DNA from: JAVZJR01 sp037447235
GTDB lineage: Archaea; Micrarchaeota; Micrarchaeia; Anstonellales; Bilamarchaeaceae
Reading direction: 5' to 3'
Length of the DNA stretch: 34,538 bases
NCBI GenBank assembly: GCA_037447235.1
Contig: JBBIHC010000008.1
Span: 1-34,538, forward strand
The notes beneath the pieces are model-generated. The model saw nothing but the letters and a program-made list of their open reading frames with translations, had not been told where the DNA came from and did no database searches. Below are positions 1 to 7,599 of this stretch, piece by piece. The position numbers and the translations under genes are program-made. Each line of letters begins with the position of its first letter. Position 1 is the stretch's first letter.

Positions 1-68
1 TAAAATACAGTAGAAGGTGAAGCGAGTGCAGCGAAGCGGAACGAGCGTCCAGTAAAAATACAAATACT
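1..68. other. Window edge, short GC-rich low-complexity stretch
   Basis: No gene can be assigned. Bases 19-50 carry a run of related GCGA/GCGG/ACGAGCG words that resembles an intergenic repeat or the tail of a gene lying outside the window. No promoter is clear here. The upstream neighbour is not visible. Confidence 0.3.
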
Positions 69-143
69 ATGAATAATAGAAGACACCGAAACCTATTTAT
101 TTCTAATTATGGTTATTTAGCCAAAGGCAAAAAAGGTGAGATG

Positions 144-1505
144 ATGGGCGCAATAGACGATGTTTTGAAGTATATAGCAACAAACGAGATTAGATGGATT
201 GACCTTCAATTTTTCTCCATAGATGGAACCCTCAACAGAACCACTGTTTCAAACAGGAAACTTGACGAAGGGAGCTTTGGCAAGGGCTTGAGAAGCGCTG
301 ACCTCCGGGAGGCATTTGGGGAGGCCGGAGGCGAATTAACGCTCCTGCCGGACCCGGAAACGATGGCAAGGCTTCCATGGGAGCCCGCGACCATCAGGAT
401 AATATCGGACATTATGCTTATGCCTGCAAATGAAAAATTCGCAAAGGATTCCAGAAGCATAGCCAACAGGATAGAAACAAATGCCAGCGCTGCAGGAATA
501 AAAGACATAAAGATGGGTGCCGAGGCGAACTGTTACCTGTTTGACACTGTGACCATGGAAAAGATAAGCGTAGGCAGGGGAACCGGCGCGCTGCTCGACT
601 CCCGCGAAGCGAAGTGGGGCCCGTCGCCGCTGACATCGGAGAAAGGGGCGTATGCAAGCCAGCCCTATGATTCAATGTACGCGGCAAGATGCCAGATAGC
701 GGAAACGCTTGAAGACAACTTCGGCGTTCTTGTTGACGGCCACTGGCACGGCGCAGACCCGACCGCGCAGCAAAGCTTTGAGCTTGGCGAAAGGGATGTA
801 AAAACAGCTGGAGATGCGCTCGCCACCCTGAAATTCGTGACGAGGAATCTGGCTACCGCCGTGAATGTCTCCTCCACATTCATGCCGTATCCGGTGGAGG
901 GCGGAAGGGGAAACAACCTTAACATATCAATAAGCCTCTGGAAAAGCGCGGACAACAACATATTCTATGATGCCGAAGACAAATACGCGCAGATAAGCCA
1001 GCACGCAAGGTATTTCATCGGCGGCCTGCTTGAGCACGCAAGAGCGCTGGCGGTGTTTACCTGCCCCATACCAAACTCTTACAGAAGGCTGGCAGCAGAA
1101 AACTTCACGGCTGGCTGGAGCGCGACAAAAGGGAATACCATAGCCCACATACCCCATTCAAGGAAAAACATGAAGGAAACAAAGCGCATCGTGTTCAAGT
1201 TAAGCGATCCGGCGGTCAACCCGTACCTGGCATATTCCGCGATACTGGCTGCGGGGCTTGACGGAATAAAGAACAAGATTGATGCGGGCGCGCCTGCAGA
1301 GGAAGAAGACAAGAAAAGAAAAAAGATGGCTTTGCCAAGCAACCTTTACGAAGCCGTGGAGGCGCTGGAAAGCGACACCAGATTCATAAAAGGCCTGATT
1401 ACGCCTGACTTCCTTGAAAGCTATCTGGAACTGAAACTGAAACAGCACAAGGAGGACAAGAGCGCAGTGACAATGGCAGACCACAGGAAATACTTCAACG
1501 CGTGA
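144..1505 (+). CDS. Glutamine synthetase family protein with degenerate active site (probable pseudoenzyme)
   Basis: The 453-residue protein is full length for a type I glutamine synthetase. It keeps the family scaffold: an N-terminal beta-grasp-like segment (EIRWIDLQF), TFMPYP, the ISLW strand, NSYRRL and the C-terminal DPAVNPYLAY...GLDGIKNKID block. The ATG at 144 is chosen because GGTGA sits four bases before it, the same spacing as in the thermosome gene; the longer frame from 69 has no such site. Against canonical GSI sequences, several metal and substrate residues are missing. The GPEPEF motif reads GAEANC (E127 kept, second Glu is N129), GMHxH reads NLNIS (both His lost: N260, S262), RIEYR reads RIVFK (E to V350, R to K352), and the HHEV...GQxE segment reads HWHGADPTAQQS. 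The fold assignment is strong. Glutamine synthesis is unlikely; a regulatory or ligand-binding role is inference. Confidence 0.85.
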   Translation: MGAIDDVLKYIATNEIRWIDLQFFSIDGTLNRTTVSNRKLDEGSFGKGLRSADLREAFGEAGGELTLLPDPETMARLPWEPATIRIISDIMLMPANEKFAKDSRSIANRIETNASAAGIKDIKMGAEANCYLFDTVTMEKISVGRGTGALLDSREAKWGPSPLTSEKGAYASQPYDSMYAARCQIAETLEDNFGVLVDGHWHGADPTAQQSFELGERDVKTAGDALATLKFVTRNLATAVNVSSTFMPYPVEGGRGNNLNISISLWKSADNNIFYDAEDKYAQISQHARYFIGGLLEHARALAVFTCPIPNSYRRLAAENFTAGWSATKGNTIAHIPHSRKNMKETKRIVFKLSDPAVNPYLAYSAILAAGLDGIKNKIDAGAPAEEEDKKRKKMALPSNLYEAVEALESDTRFIKGLITPDFLESYLELKLKQHKEDKSAVTMADHRKYFNA

Positions 1506-1525
1506 GTTTTTGTTTGCGGTTTCGT

Positions 1526-1561
1526 GCCGGCGGGCGCGGGCGCTCTTCGCCGCCCGTTGGC
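1526..1561 (+). terminator. GC-rich hairpin between glutamine synthetase-like gene and psmB
   Basis: GCCGGCGGGCG (1526-1536) pairs over 11 bp, with two G-U pairs, with CGCCCGTTGGC (1551-1561) around a 14-base loop. It lies 20 bases after the stop codon and just before the psmB TATA box. There is no following T-tract, so it could be an mRNA 3'-end structure rather than a terminator. Confidence 0.4.
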
Positions 1562-1572
1562 AACAATAACCA

Positions 1573-1580
1573 TTTATAAA
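1573..1580 (+). promoter_or_regulatory. TATA box of psmB
   Basis: TTTATAAA predicts a start near 1600-1605 and a leader of about 22-27 bases with a weak GTGAT ribosome site (1619-1623) before the ATG at 1627. Confidence 0.6.
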
Positions 1581-1626
1581 TCTTCCTTTTCATTATAAAA
1601 ACAACTATTTCTCCCAATGTGATTTT

Positions 1627-2265
1627 ATGGAAAACACTATTGAAAAAATGAAAATAGAGGCAAAGAAAACAGGCACCACGACGGTCGGCATCGTTTGCAA
1701 GGACGGGGTGGTGCTCGCCTCAGACAGAAGGGCAACAATGGGCTATTACATAGCCAGCAAGGACATAGACAAGATTTACCCCATATCAGACACCATAGCG
1801 ATGACCATCGCCGGAAGCGTCGGGGACGCGCAGACTCTTGTCAGGTGGATGAAAGCGGAACTCAAGATGTATGCATTGAGAAACAACAAGCAGCCGACGG
1901 TTGAAGCTGCTGCGACATTGCTTGCCAACATACTCACGCAATATAAGTTTTATCCGTTTTTTGTGCAATTGCTTGTTGGCGGGATAGACGAGCACGCCAG
2001 GCTGTTCAGCGTGGATATGCTTGGCGGAGTGACTGAAGAAAAGGTCTCGGCAACCGGCAGCGGCTCCCCGATAGCCATAGGCATACTTGATAATTTTTAT
2101 TCAGAAGGCAAGACGGCGGATGAAAACCTGAAGGTTGCGGCAAAAGCGGTTTCCGCTGCCATAAGAAGGGATGCGGGCAGCGGCGAACGAATAGACCTGG
2201 TGGTAATCACAAAAGACGGCATCAGGCGGATTCCAAAGGAAGATGTAAAGCAGTACTTGCATTAA
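1627..2265 (+). CDS. psmB: Proteasome subunit beta
   Basis: This is the catalytic beta subunit of the archaeal 20S proteasome, an N-terminal-threonine hydrolase that degrades proteins inside the alpha7-beta7-beta7-alpha7 barrel. It has 212 residues, normal for the family. A short propeptide ends in KKTG, so autocleavage exposes Thr17 (mature Thr1). The catalytic partners follow at expected spacing: Asp33 (mature D17, in SDRRATMG) and Lys49 (mature K33, in KDIDK). GSGSP and the AIRRDAGSGERIDL block near the C-terminus complete the active-site signature. It has its own TATA box, and fttA follows 91 bases downstream. The alpha subunit and ATPase are not in this window. Confidence 0.97.
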   Translation: MENTIEKMKIEAKKTGTTTVGIVCKDGVVLASDRRATMGYYIASKDIDKIYPISDTIAMTIAGSVGDAQTLVRWMKAELKMYALRNNKQPTVEAAATLLANILTQYKFYPFFVQLLVGGIDEHARLFSVDMLGGVTEEKVSATGSGSPIAIGILDNFYSEGKTADENLKVAAKAVSAAIRRDAGSGERIDLVVITKDGIRRIPKEDVKQYLH

Positions 2266-2356
2266 TCAGCGCCATTGAAGAGCGGGCGGCATATCTTTGC
2301 ACAGAGTTGGCCCCCAGAGCTATGAAGAGTAATGAAACGCAAAGAGGGGTGTTTTT

Positions 2357-4255
2357 TTGCACCATAAGGACATAGTAAAAAAAGTAGAGGAACTTATGCC
2401 AAAGGAATGCGGTGTTGTCAAGGTTGAGCCGGAAGGGTTGGCGATAGTGGTTTATGTAAAAAACATCAGCGCCTTTTACAACAACATAGCCTTGATAAAG
2501 GATTTGGCAAACGCGATAAAGAAAAAAGTGCTGATAAGGGTGGATCCAAAATACCTGATGCCGGTGGAAAACGCAAAAAATGAGATAGAAAAAAAAGTGC
2601 CGGCGGAAGCAGGGCTGAAGAGGATAACCTTTGTGCCCCAGATGTCCGAGGTGCACATAGAAGCAATAAAATCCGGGCTGGTGATAGGCAAAGGCGGCTC
2701 GCTTTTGAAGGAGATAATGGCAACGACCGGATGGGCGCCGATAGTGGAGCGGGCTCCCACAATGGCTTCTGTCACGCTGGACGGCGTGAGAAAGATAAAC
2801 AACGAGGGTGCGGAAGAAAGAAAAAAGTTCCTGCTTGAAGTCGGAAAGAAAATATGCCAGCCAACCCCATCAAGCGAATGGATAAGAGCAGTGGCTTTGG
2901 GCGGTTTTGGCGAAGTTGGCAGATCGTGCCTGCTCATACAGACACAGCACAGCAAGATCCTAATTGACGCGGGCGTCAACACGGCAACCTCAGACCCGTC
3001 AAAAGCATACCCAATGCTCAACATGATGGGATTTTCCCTGAATGAACTTGACGCGGTCGTGATAAGCCACGGCCATATGGACCACATGGGCTTCCTGCCG
3101 TACCTATATGCTTATGGATATGAAGGGCCTGTCTACTGCACCGCACCGACAAGAGACATCATGGTGCTGCTTCAGCAGGACTACATAAACCTGTGCAAGG
3201 GCTCTTTCGGCATTGAGCCGATTTACAGCAAAAAAGACATCCAGAAGGAATTGAAAAGGACCATAGCCGTGGACTACAACGAGGTTGTTGACATAACGCC
3301 AGAGATAAAGATGACGCTTTACAACGCAGGCCACATACTGGGCAGCGCGAGCGTCCACCTCCACATAGGCGACGGGCTTTATAATCTTGTTTACAGCGGC
3401 GACATAAAATTCGGCTTCACCAAGCTTTTCGAGCCGGCAACCACAAGATTCCCCCGCCTGGAAGCGCTTTTTGTCGAGAGCACGTATGGCGGAAGAAATG
3501 ACATTGGGGCAAACCGGTTTGAAAGCGAAAACCGGCTGATGGAAGTGATAATGCAAACCGTGGAGAAAAGGGGGAAGGTCCTAATTCCGGTTTTCGCGGT
3601 CGGGAGAAGCCAGGAGATTCTGCTGGTGCTTGAGGAGTACAGCAGGAAACACCCGGAGTTCAATGTCCCGATATACATAGATGGAATGGTGCTTGAGGCA
3701 TCTGCCATACATACCGCATATCCGGAATTCATGCGCGAGCAGGTCCAGCGAAGGATACTGTCTGACAGAAGCCCGTTTGAATCGCCTCTTATAAAAGTCG
3801 CGAAGGGGCCGGACAGGAGCAGCATTGCTTCGGACGGTGAACCGGTGATAATACTCGCACCCTCTGGCATGCTGGCAGGCGGCCCGTCGCTTGAATACCT
3901 GAAGATGATGTGCGAAGACGAAAAAAACACGCTGATATTCGTTGGCTACCAGAGCGCACTCTCGCTCGGCTACAAGATACAAAATGGGATGAAGGAAGTG
4001 CCGACCGTAAGCGAAGACGGGAGGACAAAGCTACTCAACATAAACATGCGGGTGGAAACGGTTGAGGGCTTCTCCGGCCACAGCGACCGGGCGCAGCTGA
4101 TGGCCTACCTTAGAAACCTGAGGCCGACGCCAGAGAGGGTGATAACGATGCACGGGGACAGCGGAAAAACAGAGGACTTTGCAAGAGCCGCTTCAATGAT
4201 GCTCAGGAAAGACGGGCGTGCACTGGCCAATCTGGAAGCCATCCGCCTGCGCTGA
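2357..4255 (+). CDS. fttA: Transcription termination factor FttA / aCPSF1 (KH-MBL-beta-CASP ribonuclease)
   Basis: This is the archaeal homologue of CPSF73 with N-terminal KH domains. In other archaea it cleaves nascent RNA at U-rich sites and terminates transcription. At 632 residues it is full length. Residues ~1-150 hold the two KH-type domains (IGKGGSLLKEI is the GxxG loop). The MBL core has SHGHMDHMGFLP with H238, H240, D242 and H243, plus GHILGSASVHL and YSGDIKF. The beta-CASP part shows PVFAVGRSQE, PSGMLAGGPSLEYL and the C-terminal GFSGHSDRAQLMAYL and MHGD motifs. All metal ligands appear intact. The start is TTG at 2357, preceded five bases upstream by GAGGGGTG; no in-frame ATG precedes KH1. 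The winged-helix gene follows after eight bases, probably co-transcribed. Confidence 0.96.
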   Translation: MHHKDIVKKVEELMPKECGVVKVEPEGLAIVVYVKNISAFYNNIALIKDLANAIKKKVLIRVDPKYLMPVENAKNEIEKKVPAEAGLKRITFVPQMSEVHIEAIKSGLVIGKGGSLLKEIMATTGWAPIVERAPTMASVTLDGVRKINNEGAEERKKFLLEVGKKICQPTPSSEWIRAVALGGFGEVGRSCLLIQTQHSKILIDAGVNTATSDPSKAYPMLNMMGFSLNELDAVVISHGHMDHMGFLPYLYAYGYEGPVYCTAPTRDIMVLLQQDYINLCKGSFGIEPIYSKKDIQKELKRTIAVDYNEVVDITPEIKMTLYNAGHILGSASVHLHIGDGLYNLVYSGDIKFGFTKLFEPATTRFPRLEALFVESTYGGRNDIGANRFESENRLMEVIMQTVEKRGKVLIPVFAVGRSQEILLVLEEYSRKHPEFNVPIYIDGMVLEASAIHTAYPEFMREQVQRRILSDRSPFESPLIKVAKGPDRSSIASDGEPVIILAPSGMLAGGPSLEYLKMMCEDEKNTLIFVGYQSALSLGYKIQNGMKEVPTVSEDGRTKLLNINMRVETVEGFSGHSDRAQLMAYLRNLRPTPERVITMHGDSGKTEDFARAASMMLRKDGRALANLEAIRLR

Positions 4256-4263
4256 GTGGGAAC

Positions 4264-4572
4264 ATGCTTGACGCTTTTTTGAGAAGGAAACCCTGCAGGA
4301 TGCTGACTTTGCTGAAAGAGGAAAAGGAAGGCAAGGGAGGGGTATACATAACCCAGCTCGCGAAGGAATGCGGCGCGACCTATGTGCACACGACCAAGCT
4401 CGTGAAAGAGCTTGAGAAGCACGGGCTGGCAAAAACAGAAAAAAACGGGAAGAAAAAGATAGTGAAACTAACTGAAGAAGGCATAAAAATAGCTGCTGTG
4501 CTGGCGGATGCCATAAGCCGGTTCAGCCAGCTGTCGCTCCAGCAACCGCCCCAGCAGGGCCAGAAAACCTGA
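4264..4572 (+). CDS. Winged helix-turn-helix transcriptional regulator
   Basis: A 102-residue protein with one winged-helix domain. An N-terminal helix (FLRRKPCRMLTLLKEEK) is followed by a helix-turn-helix at about residues 28-55 (YITQLAKECGATYVHTTKLVKELEKHGL), a basic wing (KTEKNGKKKIVKLTEEG) and a C-terminal helix. The C-terminus is Gln-rich and probably disordered. This layout fits single-domain archaeal MarR/ArsR-like regulators. It starts eight bases after the fttA stop, so the two are likely one transcript. The ligand and target genes cannot be read from sequence. Confidence 0.75.
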   Translation: MLDAFLRRKPCRMLTLLKEEKEGKGGVYITQLAKECGATYVHTTKLVKELEKHGLAKTEKNGKKKIVKLTEEGIKIAAVLADAISRFSQLSLQQPPQQGQKT

Positions 4573-4595
4573 AACCCGCTCATCCAAAAAATCAG

Positions 4596-5060
4596 TCAGA
4601 CGACGCGCAAGACCGTCTTGTTTTTTTGATAGTTCAGGACCTTTTCATAGCCGATATAATGGGCATAAACCGTATAACCGACCTCATAATTGCCGGGTGC
4701 CGTCTGCGTGCCGCCCCATATCTGCACTGTCGCGGTTCTGCTCTCCCCTGGTTTAAGCTCGCCGAGCCTTTTTTCCATGACCTTGTTTATGCAGGATGGT
4801 TCAAAGCCCATAAACGCCGCCTTTGGCAGCATGACATCAACCGAAACCAGCTGCGGGTCCGGCGTGATATTCTTCACGACGACATTAAGCGTGACATAGT
4901 TGCTTTTTTTGGCAGCCAGCCTGAACGGCGTGAAAGAGGTTGTTACGATGAACGGCTTTGCCAGTATCTTCTTGCTCTCCACTGCCGGCTGTGCGGCCGC
5001 TTCCCTGCCGCTTTTCCCTTTTTCCTTCTTGCCACCCAATAACCAGTCCAACATTCCCAT
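4596..5060 (-). CDS. Hypothetical protein with Ig-like beta-sandwich domain
   Basis: 154 residues from the ATG at 5060 (MGMLDWLLGGKKEKGKSG); a GTGA ribosome site lies five bases upstream, and a GTG nine bases upstream is an in-frame alternative. There is no signal peptide, only a short amphipathic N-terminus and a basic linker. Residues ~50-154 alternate hydrophobic and polar residues as in CARDB/Ig-like sandwiches: YVTLNVVVKNITPDPQLVSV, LGELKPGESRTATVQIW, GNYEVGYTVYAHYIGY. Such domains usually sit outside the cell, so a cytoplasmic or membrane-peripheral location here is unusual. It is convergent with the winged-helix gene. Function unknown. Confidence 0.65.
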   Translation of the reverse strand: MGMLDWLLGGKKEKGKSGREAAAQPAVESKKILAKPFIVTTSFTPFRLAAKKSNYVTLNVVVKNITPDPQLVSVDVMLPKAAFMGFEPSCINKVMEKRLGELKPGESRTATVQIWGGTQTAPGNYEVGYTVYAHYIGYEKVLNYQKNKTVLRVV

Positions 5061-5139
5061 AACAGTCACGGAGTAATATTTTTCAAATTAAATAAAAACA
5101 TATCGTTTGCGCCTTCCAAGCCGGCTTGACCGGCAAGCC

Positions 5140-6414
5140 TCAGGCCCTTGCGCCAAATTCTTTTCTCGCTGCCTGGAAAAAAGACAGGGCCCGCCACACA
5201 TCGCTGCGGCTGAGTCTTTCAACAGCAAGCCTGAACAAACGGACGAATTCCGTGAGATAAGGGTCGGCTGTTTTCTCAAGCTCTTCGGCAACGTAAAACG
5301 GATTGTTTGCCCTAAGCAACAGCTCAAGATCGTCTGCTTTCTCCTTTGCAGCACCGATGTCTTCTTTCAGCCGCCTTCCTATGGCAATGACATCCTGCTC
5401 TATGCGCGTCCCCTTTGATTTCCTATAAAGCTCCACGGCAAGCACCCTCATCTCAAGATAGTCGCCCCCATTTTCCACGGAATTCCTGAGCTTCAGCAGG
5501 ATGCCGCGCCGCTCTACATCGTATTTCCAGTTTGTCACCGCGGCAAAACGCAGCCACCCATCCTTCAAAATAGAAAAATAGTGCTTCAGCAGATTTTTCA
5601 GGTAGCTGTCGCGCAAGGCGCGAAGAGACCATTCCCTCATGGAATTCCAGGCAAGCAGCCTGCCTGCCTCCCTGTCGCGCCATCCGCCATAGCGGTTCCT
5701 GAATGCGGTAAGCTTTGCGCAGGCGCCCACAACACACCTGCTTCTTTCCAGCGCATTTTCCGCAAGCAGCGCCTTTTCCAGGAGCGAGGCGGCTGCCTGG
5801 AGGTAATCCTTCGCAAGGCGCTTGCTGAAATTCTTCCAGCCCTTTGCCCTTTCCATAAGGCCTCCTGCGCCGGTAATTTTATCCATGGCAAAGCGCAAAT
5901 CTTCGGATGATATGTTTCCGCGTTTGTGCAATTCGCTCAAATAAGCGTTAATCATTTCTGCATCTGTCAAAACTTTATCCTTTTCTTGAAGTTCTTTCTG
6001 ATAGCTTTCCCTTAAGTGCTTGCAGCACCTTACGGCATGGAATATGTCGGTCGCAAAATACACTGCCTTTTTAGGTGCCGATAAACCCTTCTTTACCTGC
6101 TGTTCTACTTCCTTAAGCCCAAGCGCCGCGGTCATTGCAGAATCATCTCTCATAAAACGCATTATGACCTTGTGCGGATAAGTAATTCCGTCTTTCATGG
6201 CCCGCTCAACCGCCCTTACCCTGAAAACGCTTGGGTGTTTTGTTTTTCTTGTTTTCCCGTTTTCATCTATGCCCTTATGCTCCAAACCGCCCAGCGCCGC
6301 CAAAAGCCCCTTCCGCAGGGGGGGCTGCTCAAGAAGAACCTGCTGCTCCTTTTTTCTCGCAACAGCAAGCGAGTTGGCGAGAGCTTCCGCCTTTCTTTTG
6401 TGCAATTGCCTCAT
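5140..6414 (-). CDS. Hypothetical alpha-helical protein
   Basis: A 424-residue, mostly helical, basic protein I do not recognise. There is no signal peptide or membrane segment. Helices rich in Arg, Lys, Leu and Ala run the whole length, for example AKDYLQAAASLLEKALLAENALERSR, interrupted by glycine turns. The N-terminal segment (MRQLHKRKAEALANSLAVARKKEQQ) is strongly basic, which could mean nucleic-acid contact, but no known motif is visible. A TATA-like AT stretch at about 6440-6452 lies 26-35 bases before the ATG at 6414, so it is probably a single gene with a very short leader. Codon use matches the neighbours. Confidence 0.65.
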   Translation of the reverse strand: MRQLHKRKAEALANSLAVARKKEQQVLLEQPPLRKGLLAALGGLEHKGIDENGKTRKTKHPSVFRVRAVERAMKDGITYPHKVIMRFMRDDSAMTAALGLKEVEQQVKKGLSAPKKAVYFATDIFHAVRCCKHLRESYQKELQEKDKVLTDAEMINAYLSELHKRGNISSEDLRFAMDKITGAGGLMERAKGWKNFSKRLAKDYLQAAASLLEKALLAENALERSRCVVGACAKLTAFRNRYGGWRDREAGRLLAWNSMREWSLRALRDSYLKNLLKHYFSILKDGWLRFAAVTNWKYDVERRGILLKLRNSVENGGDYLEMRVLAVELYRKSKGTRIEQDVIAIGRRLKEDIGAAKEKADDLELLLRANNPFYVAEELEKTADPYLTEFVRLFRLAVERLSRSDVWRALSFFQAARKEFGARA

Positions 6415-6439
6415 GACAGGGATTATGCTCCGAATAATT

Positions 6440-6452
6440 TATTAATTATAAC
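6440..6452 (-). promoter_or_regulatory. TATA-like promoter of the helical unknown
   Basis: On the minus strand the AT-rich stretch TTATAATTAATAA is about 26-35 bases before the ATG at 6414. It forms a divergent promoter region with the TATA box at 6506. Confidence 0.45.
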
Positions 6453-6505
6453 AAATGGGTGGGAAACGCGCAAAAAACGCCGAAAGAAAAAAGCCCTTAA
6501 GAACC

Positions 6506-6515
6506 TTTATAAATA
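6506..6515 (+). promoter_or_regulatory. TATA box of the acidic microprotein
   Basis: TTTATAAATA places a start near 6535, just ahead of the ribosome site GGGTGATC (about 6539-6546) that precedes the ATG at 6550. A second TATA-like word (TATAAATT) is at 6520-6527. Confidence 0.55.
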
Positions 6516-6549
6516 TTTCTATAAATTACAAAACAGAAGGGTGATCACG

Positions 6550-6639
6550 ATGAAAACCTTCAGGGCAGATGAAGAAGAGGACTGGGAAGAGGAAGAGGAG
6601 GAAGAGGACTGGGAAGAGGAAGAGGAGGAAGAACTCTGA
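6550..6639 (+). CDS. 29-residue ultra-acidic microprotein with internal repeat
   Basis: A short frame from an ATG with a near-perfect ribosome site (GGTGATC, about four bases upstream) and a TATA box at 6506-6515. The protein starts MKTFRADEEEDW; almost everything after residue 6 is Glu or Asp, broken only by two Trp (W12, W21), ending in Leu29. A 27-base unit encoding EEDWEEEEE occurs twice in tandem from about 6571. Twenty-two of 29 residues are acidic. The combined promoter and ribosome site argue for real expression. It could act as a nucleic-acid mimic, a basic-protein or metal binder, or a disordered tail-like partner; none of this is shown. The TAA/TGA-flanked T-rich spacer after it may end its transcript. 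Confidence 0.6.
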   Translation: MKTFRADEEEDWEEEEEEEDWEEEEEEEL

Positions 6640-6676
6640 CGGCCTTATTTTCATCTATTATTTTTTCTTAATTTTT

Positions 6677-7375
6677 ATGAAGCATTTTGTAGGGACCTCC
6701 GGATGGGCGTATTCTGCGTGGAACCCGACAGGCACTTTTGAATGGTATGCCAAAAACTCTGGGTTGAACGCAGTGGAGCTGAATGCCTCGTTTTACCGCT
6801 TTCCGTTTCCATCCATGATCAAGGGATGGAGTGAAAAGGGGGATAAGATAAGATGGGCAATCAAGGTCAACCGGCTGGTAACCCATATCCATCAATTCGG
6901 CCCGAAAAGCCGGCCGGTATGGAAAAAATTCCTGAAACTTTTTGAGCCGATGGACGACCTTGTGGATTTTTACCTGTTCCAGCTCCCGCCAAGGCTCACG
7001 ACAGGAATGAAGGCAAGGCTCAGCGAGTTCATCAGGATGAGCGGTCTGGGGGAACGTTTTGCGCTTGAAGCTAGAAACACCGGATGGTTCGGCCCGGATG
7101 CCCTGCGGTGGGCTGAAAGCGCCGGGGTAACCTTCGTTTCGGTGGATGCGCCCGGGCTTCCGCGCAAAATTTACAACACGTCCGGCAGCGTCTATCTGAG
7201 GATGCACGGCAGAACTGCGTGGTACTCGCACAATTACTCAAAAAAAGAGCTGGAAGAGGTTGCGATTGGAATAACGGCGGCAAAACCAAAAGCTGCGTAT
7301 GTCTTCTTCAACAATGACACTGACATGCTCGGGAACGCCAGGACGATGCTCGGCATCCTCAAAAGGAAATCATAG
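6677..7375 (+). CDS. DUF72 family protein (YecE-like, TIM-barrel fold)
   Basis: A 232-residue member of the widespread DUF72 family, whose biochemical role is unknown. It shows the family marks in order: N-terminal VGTSGWAYSAWNP, VELNASFYRFP, FLFQLPP-type strand (YLFQLPPRLT), RFALEARNTGWF, RMHGRTAWYSHNYSKKEL and the C-terminal VFFNND. The start is taken at ATG 6677, because the family begins with GTSGW. The longer frame from 6569 would prefix it with an alternate-frame reading of the acidic repeat, which is not a real domain. No ribosome site is visible, so translation may be leaderless. The gene ends two bases before the 3' end of the opposing tRNA-Phe. Confidence 0.9.
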   Translation: MKHFVGTSGWAYSAWNPTGTFEWYAKNSGLNAVELNASFYRFPFPSMIKGWSEKGDKIRWAIKVNRLVTHIHQFGPKSRPVWKKFLKLFEPMDDLVDFYLFQLPPRLTTGMKARLSEFIRMSGLGERFALEARNTGWFGPDALRWAESAGVTFVSVDAPGLPRKIYNTSGSVYLRMHGRTAWYSHNYSKKELEEVAIGITAAKPKAAYVFFNNDTDMLGNARTMLGILKRKS

Positions 7376-7377
7376 TA

Positions 7378-7493
7378 TGCCGCGGGCCGGAGTTGAACCG
7401 ACGACCCTTCGGTATCTGCGTTTAAGCTTCAGCCGAATGCTCTCCCAATTGCACGCTCCGCGCAAAAGCGCAAAAGCACTGAGCTACCGCGGC
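7378..7493 (-). tRNA. tRNA-Phe (GAA) with a D-loop insertion and a 37/38 intron
   Basis: Acceptor GCCGCGG (7493-7487) pairs with CCGCGGC, with discriminator A at 7378. The D-stem is GCTC/GAGC, the anticodon stem TTCGG/CCGAA, and the T-arm GTCGG-TTCAACT-CCGGC. CCA is not encoded. The anticodon loop reads CTGAAG, then 13 extra bases (7426-7414), then A38, which is the canonical archaeal intron position 37/38. The D-loop also contains about 28-30 extra bases (around 7477-7448) with a GCGC-TTTT-GCGC hairpin and flanking TTGC/GCAA complementarity. Without both, the RNA is a normal 73-75-base tRNA-Phe. The exact splice points of the D-loop intron are uncertain. Confidence 0.88.
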
Positions 7494-7599
7494 GAATCCA
7501 GTCACGGGCAACCGTGTCAATAATATCAACAGAAACATTTAAAATTGAAATTGGGAAAACAAAAAGTTTTAATTACCAAAATATACAATATAATGCGTG

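Noticed and set aside
206..508. Long frames on the strand opposite glnA-like, thermosome and FttA genes.
   Set aside because: These are shadows produced by codon bias of the real genes; no ribosome sites or family motifs.
6569..7375. DUF72 protein with an N-terminal Arg/Lys-rich repeat (KKRTGKRKRRK).
   Set aside because: This is an alternate-frame reading of the acidic-repeat DNA. The family begins at MKHFVGTSGW (6677), and the upstream acidic frame has the promoter and ribosome site.
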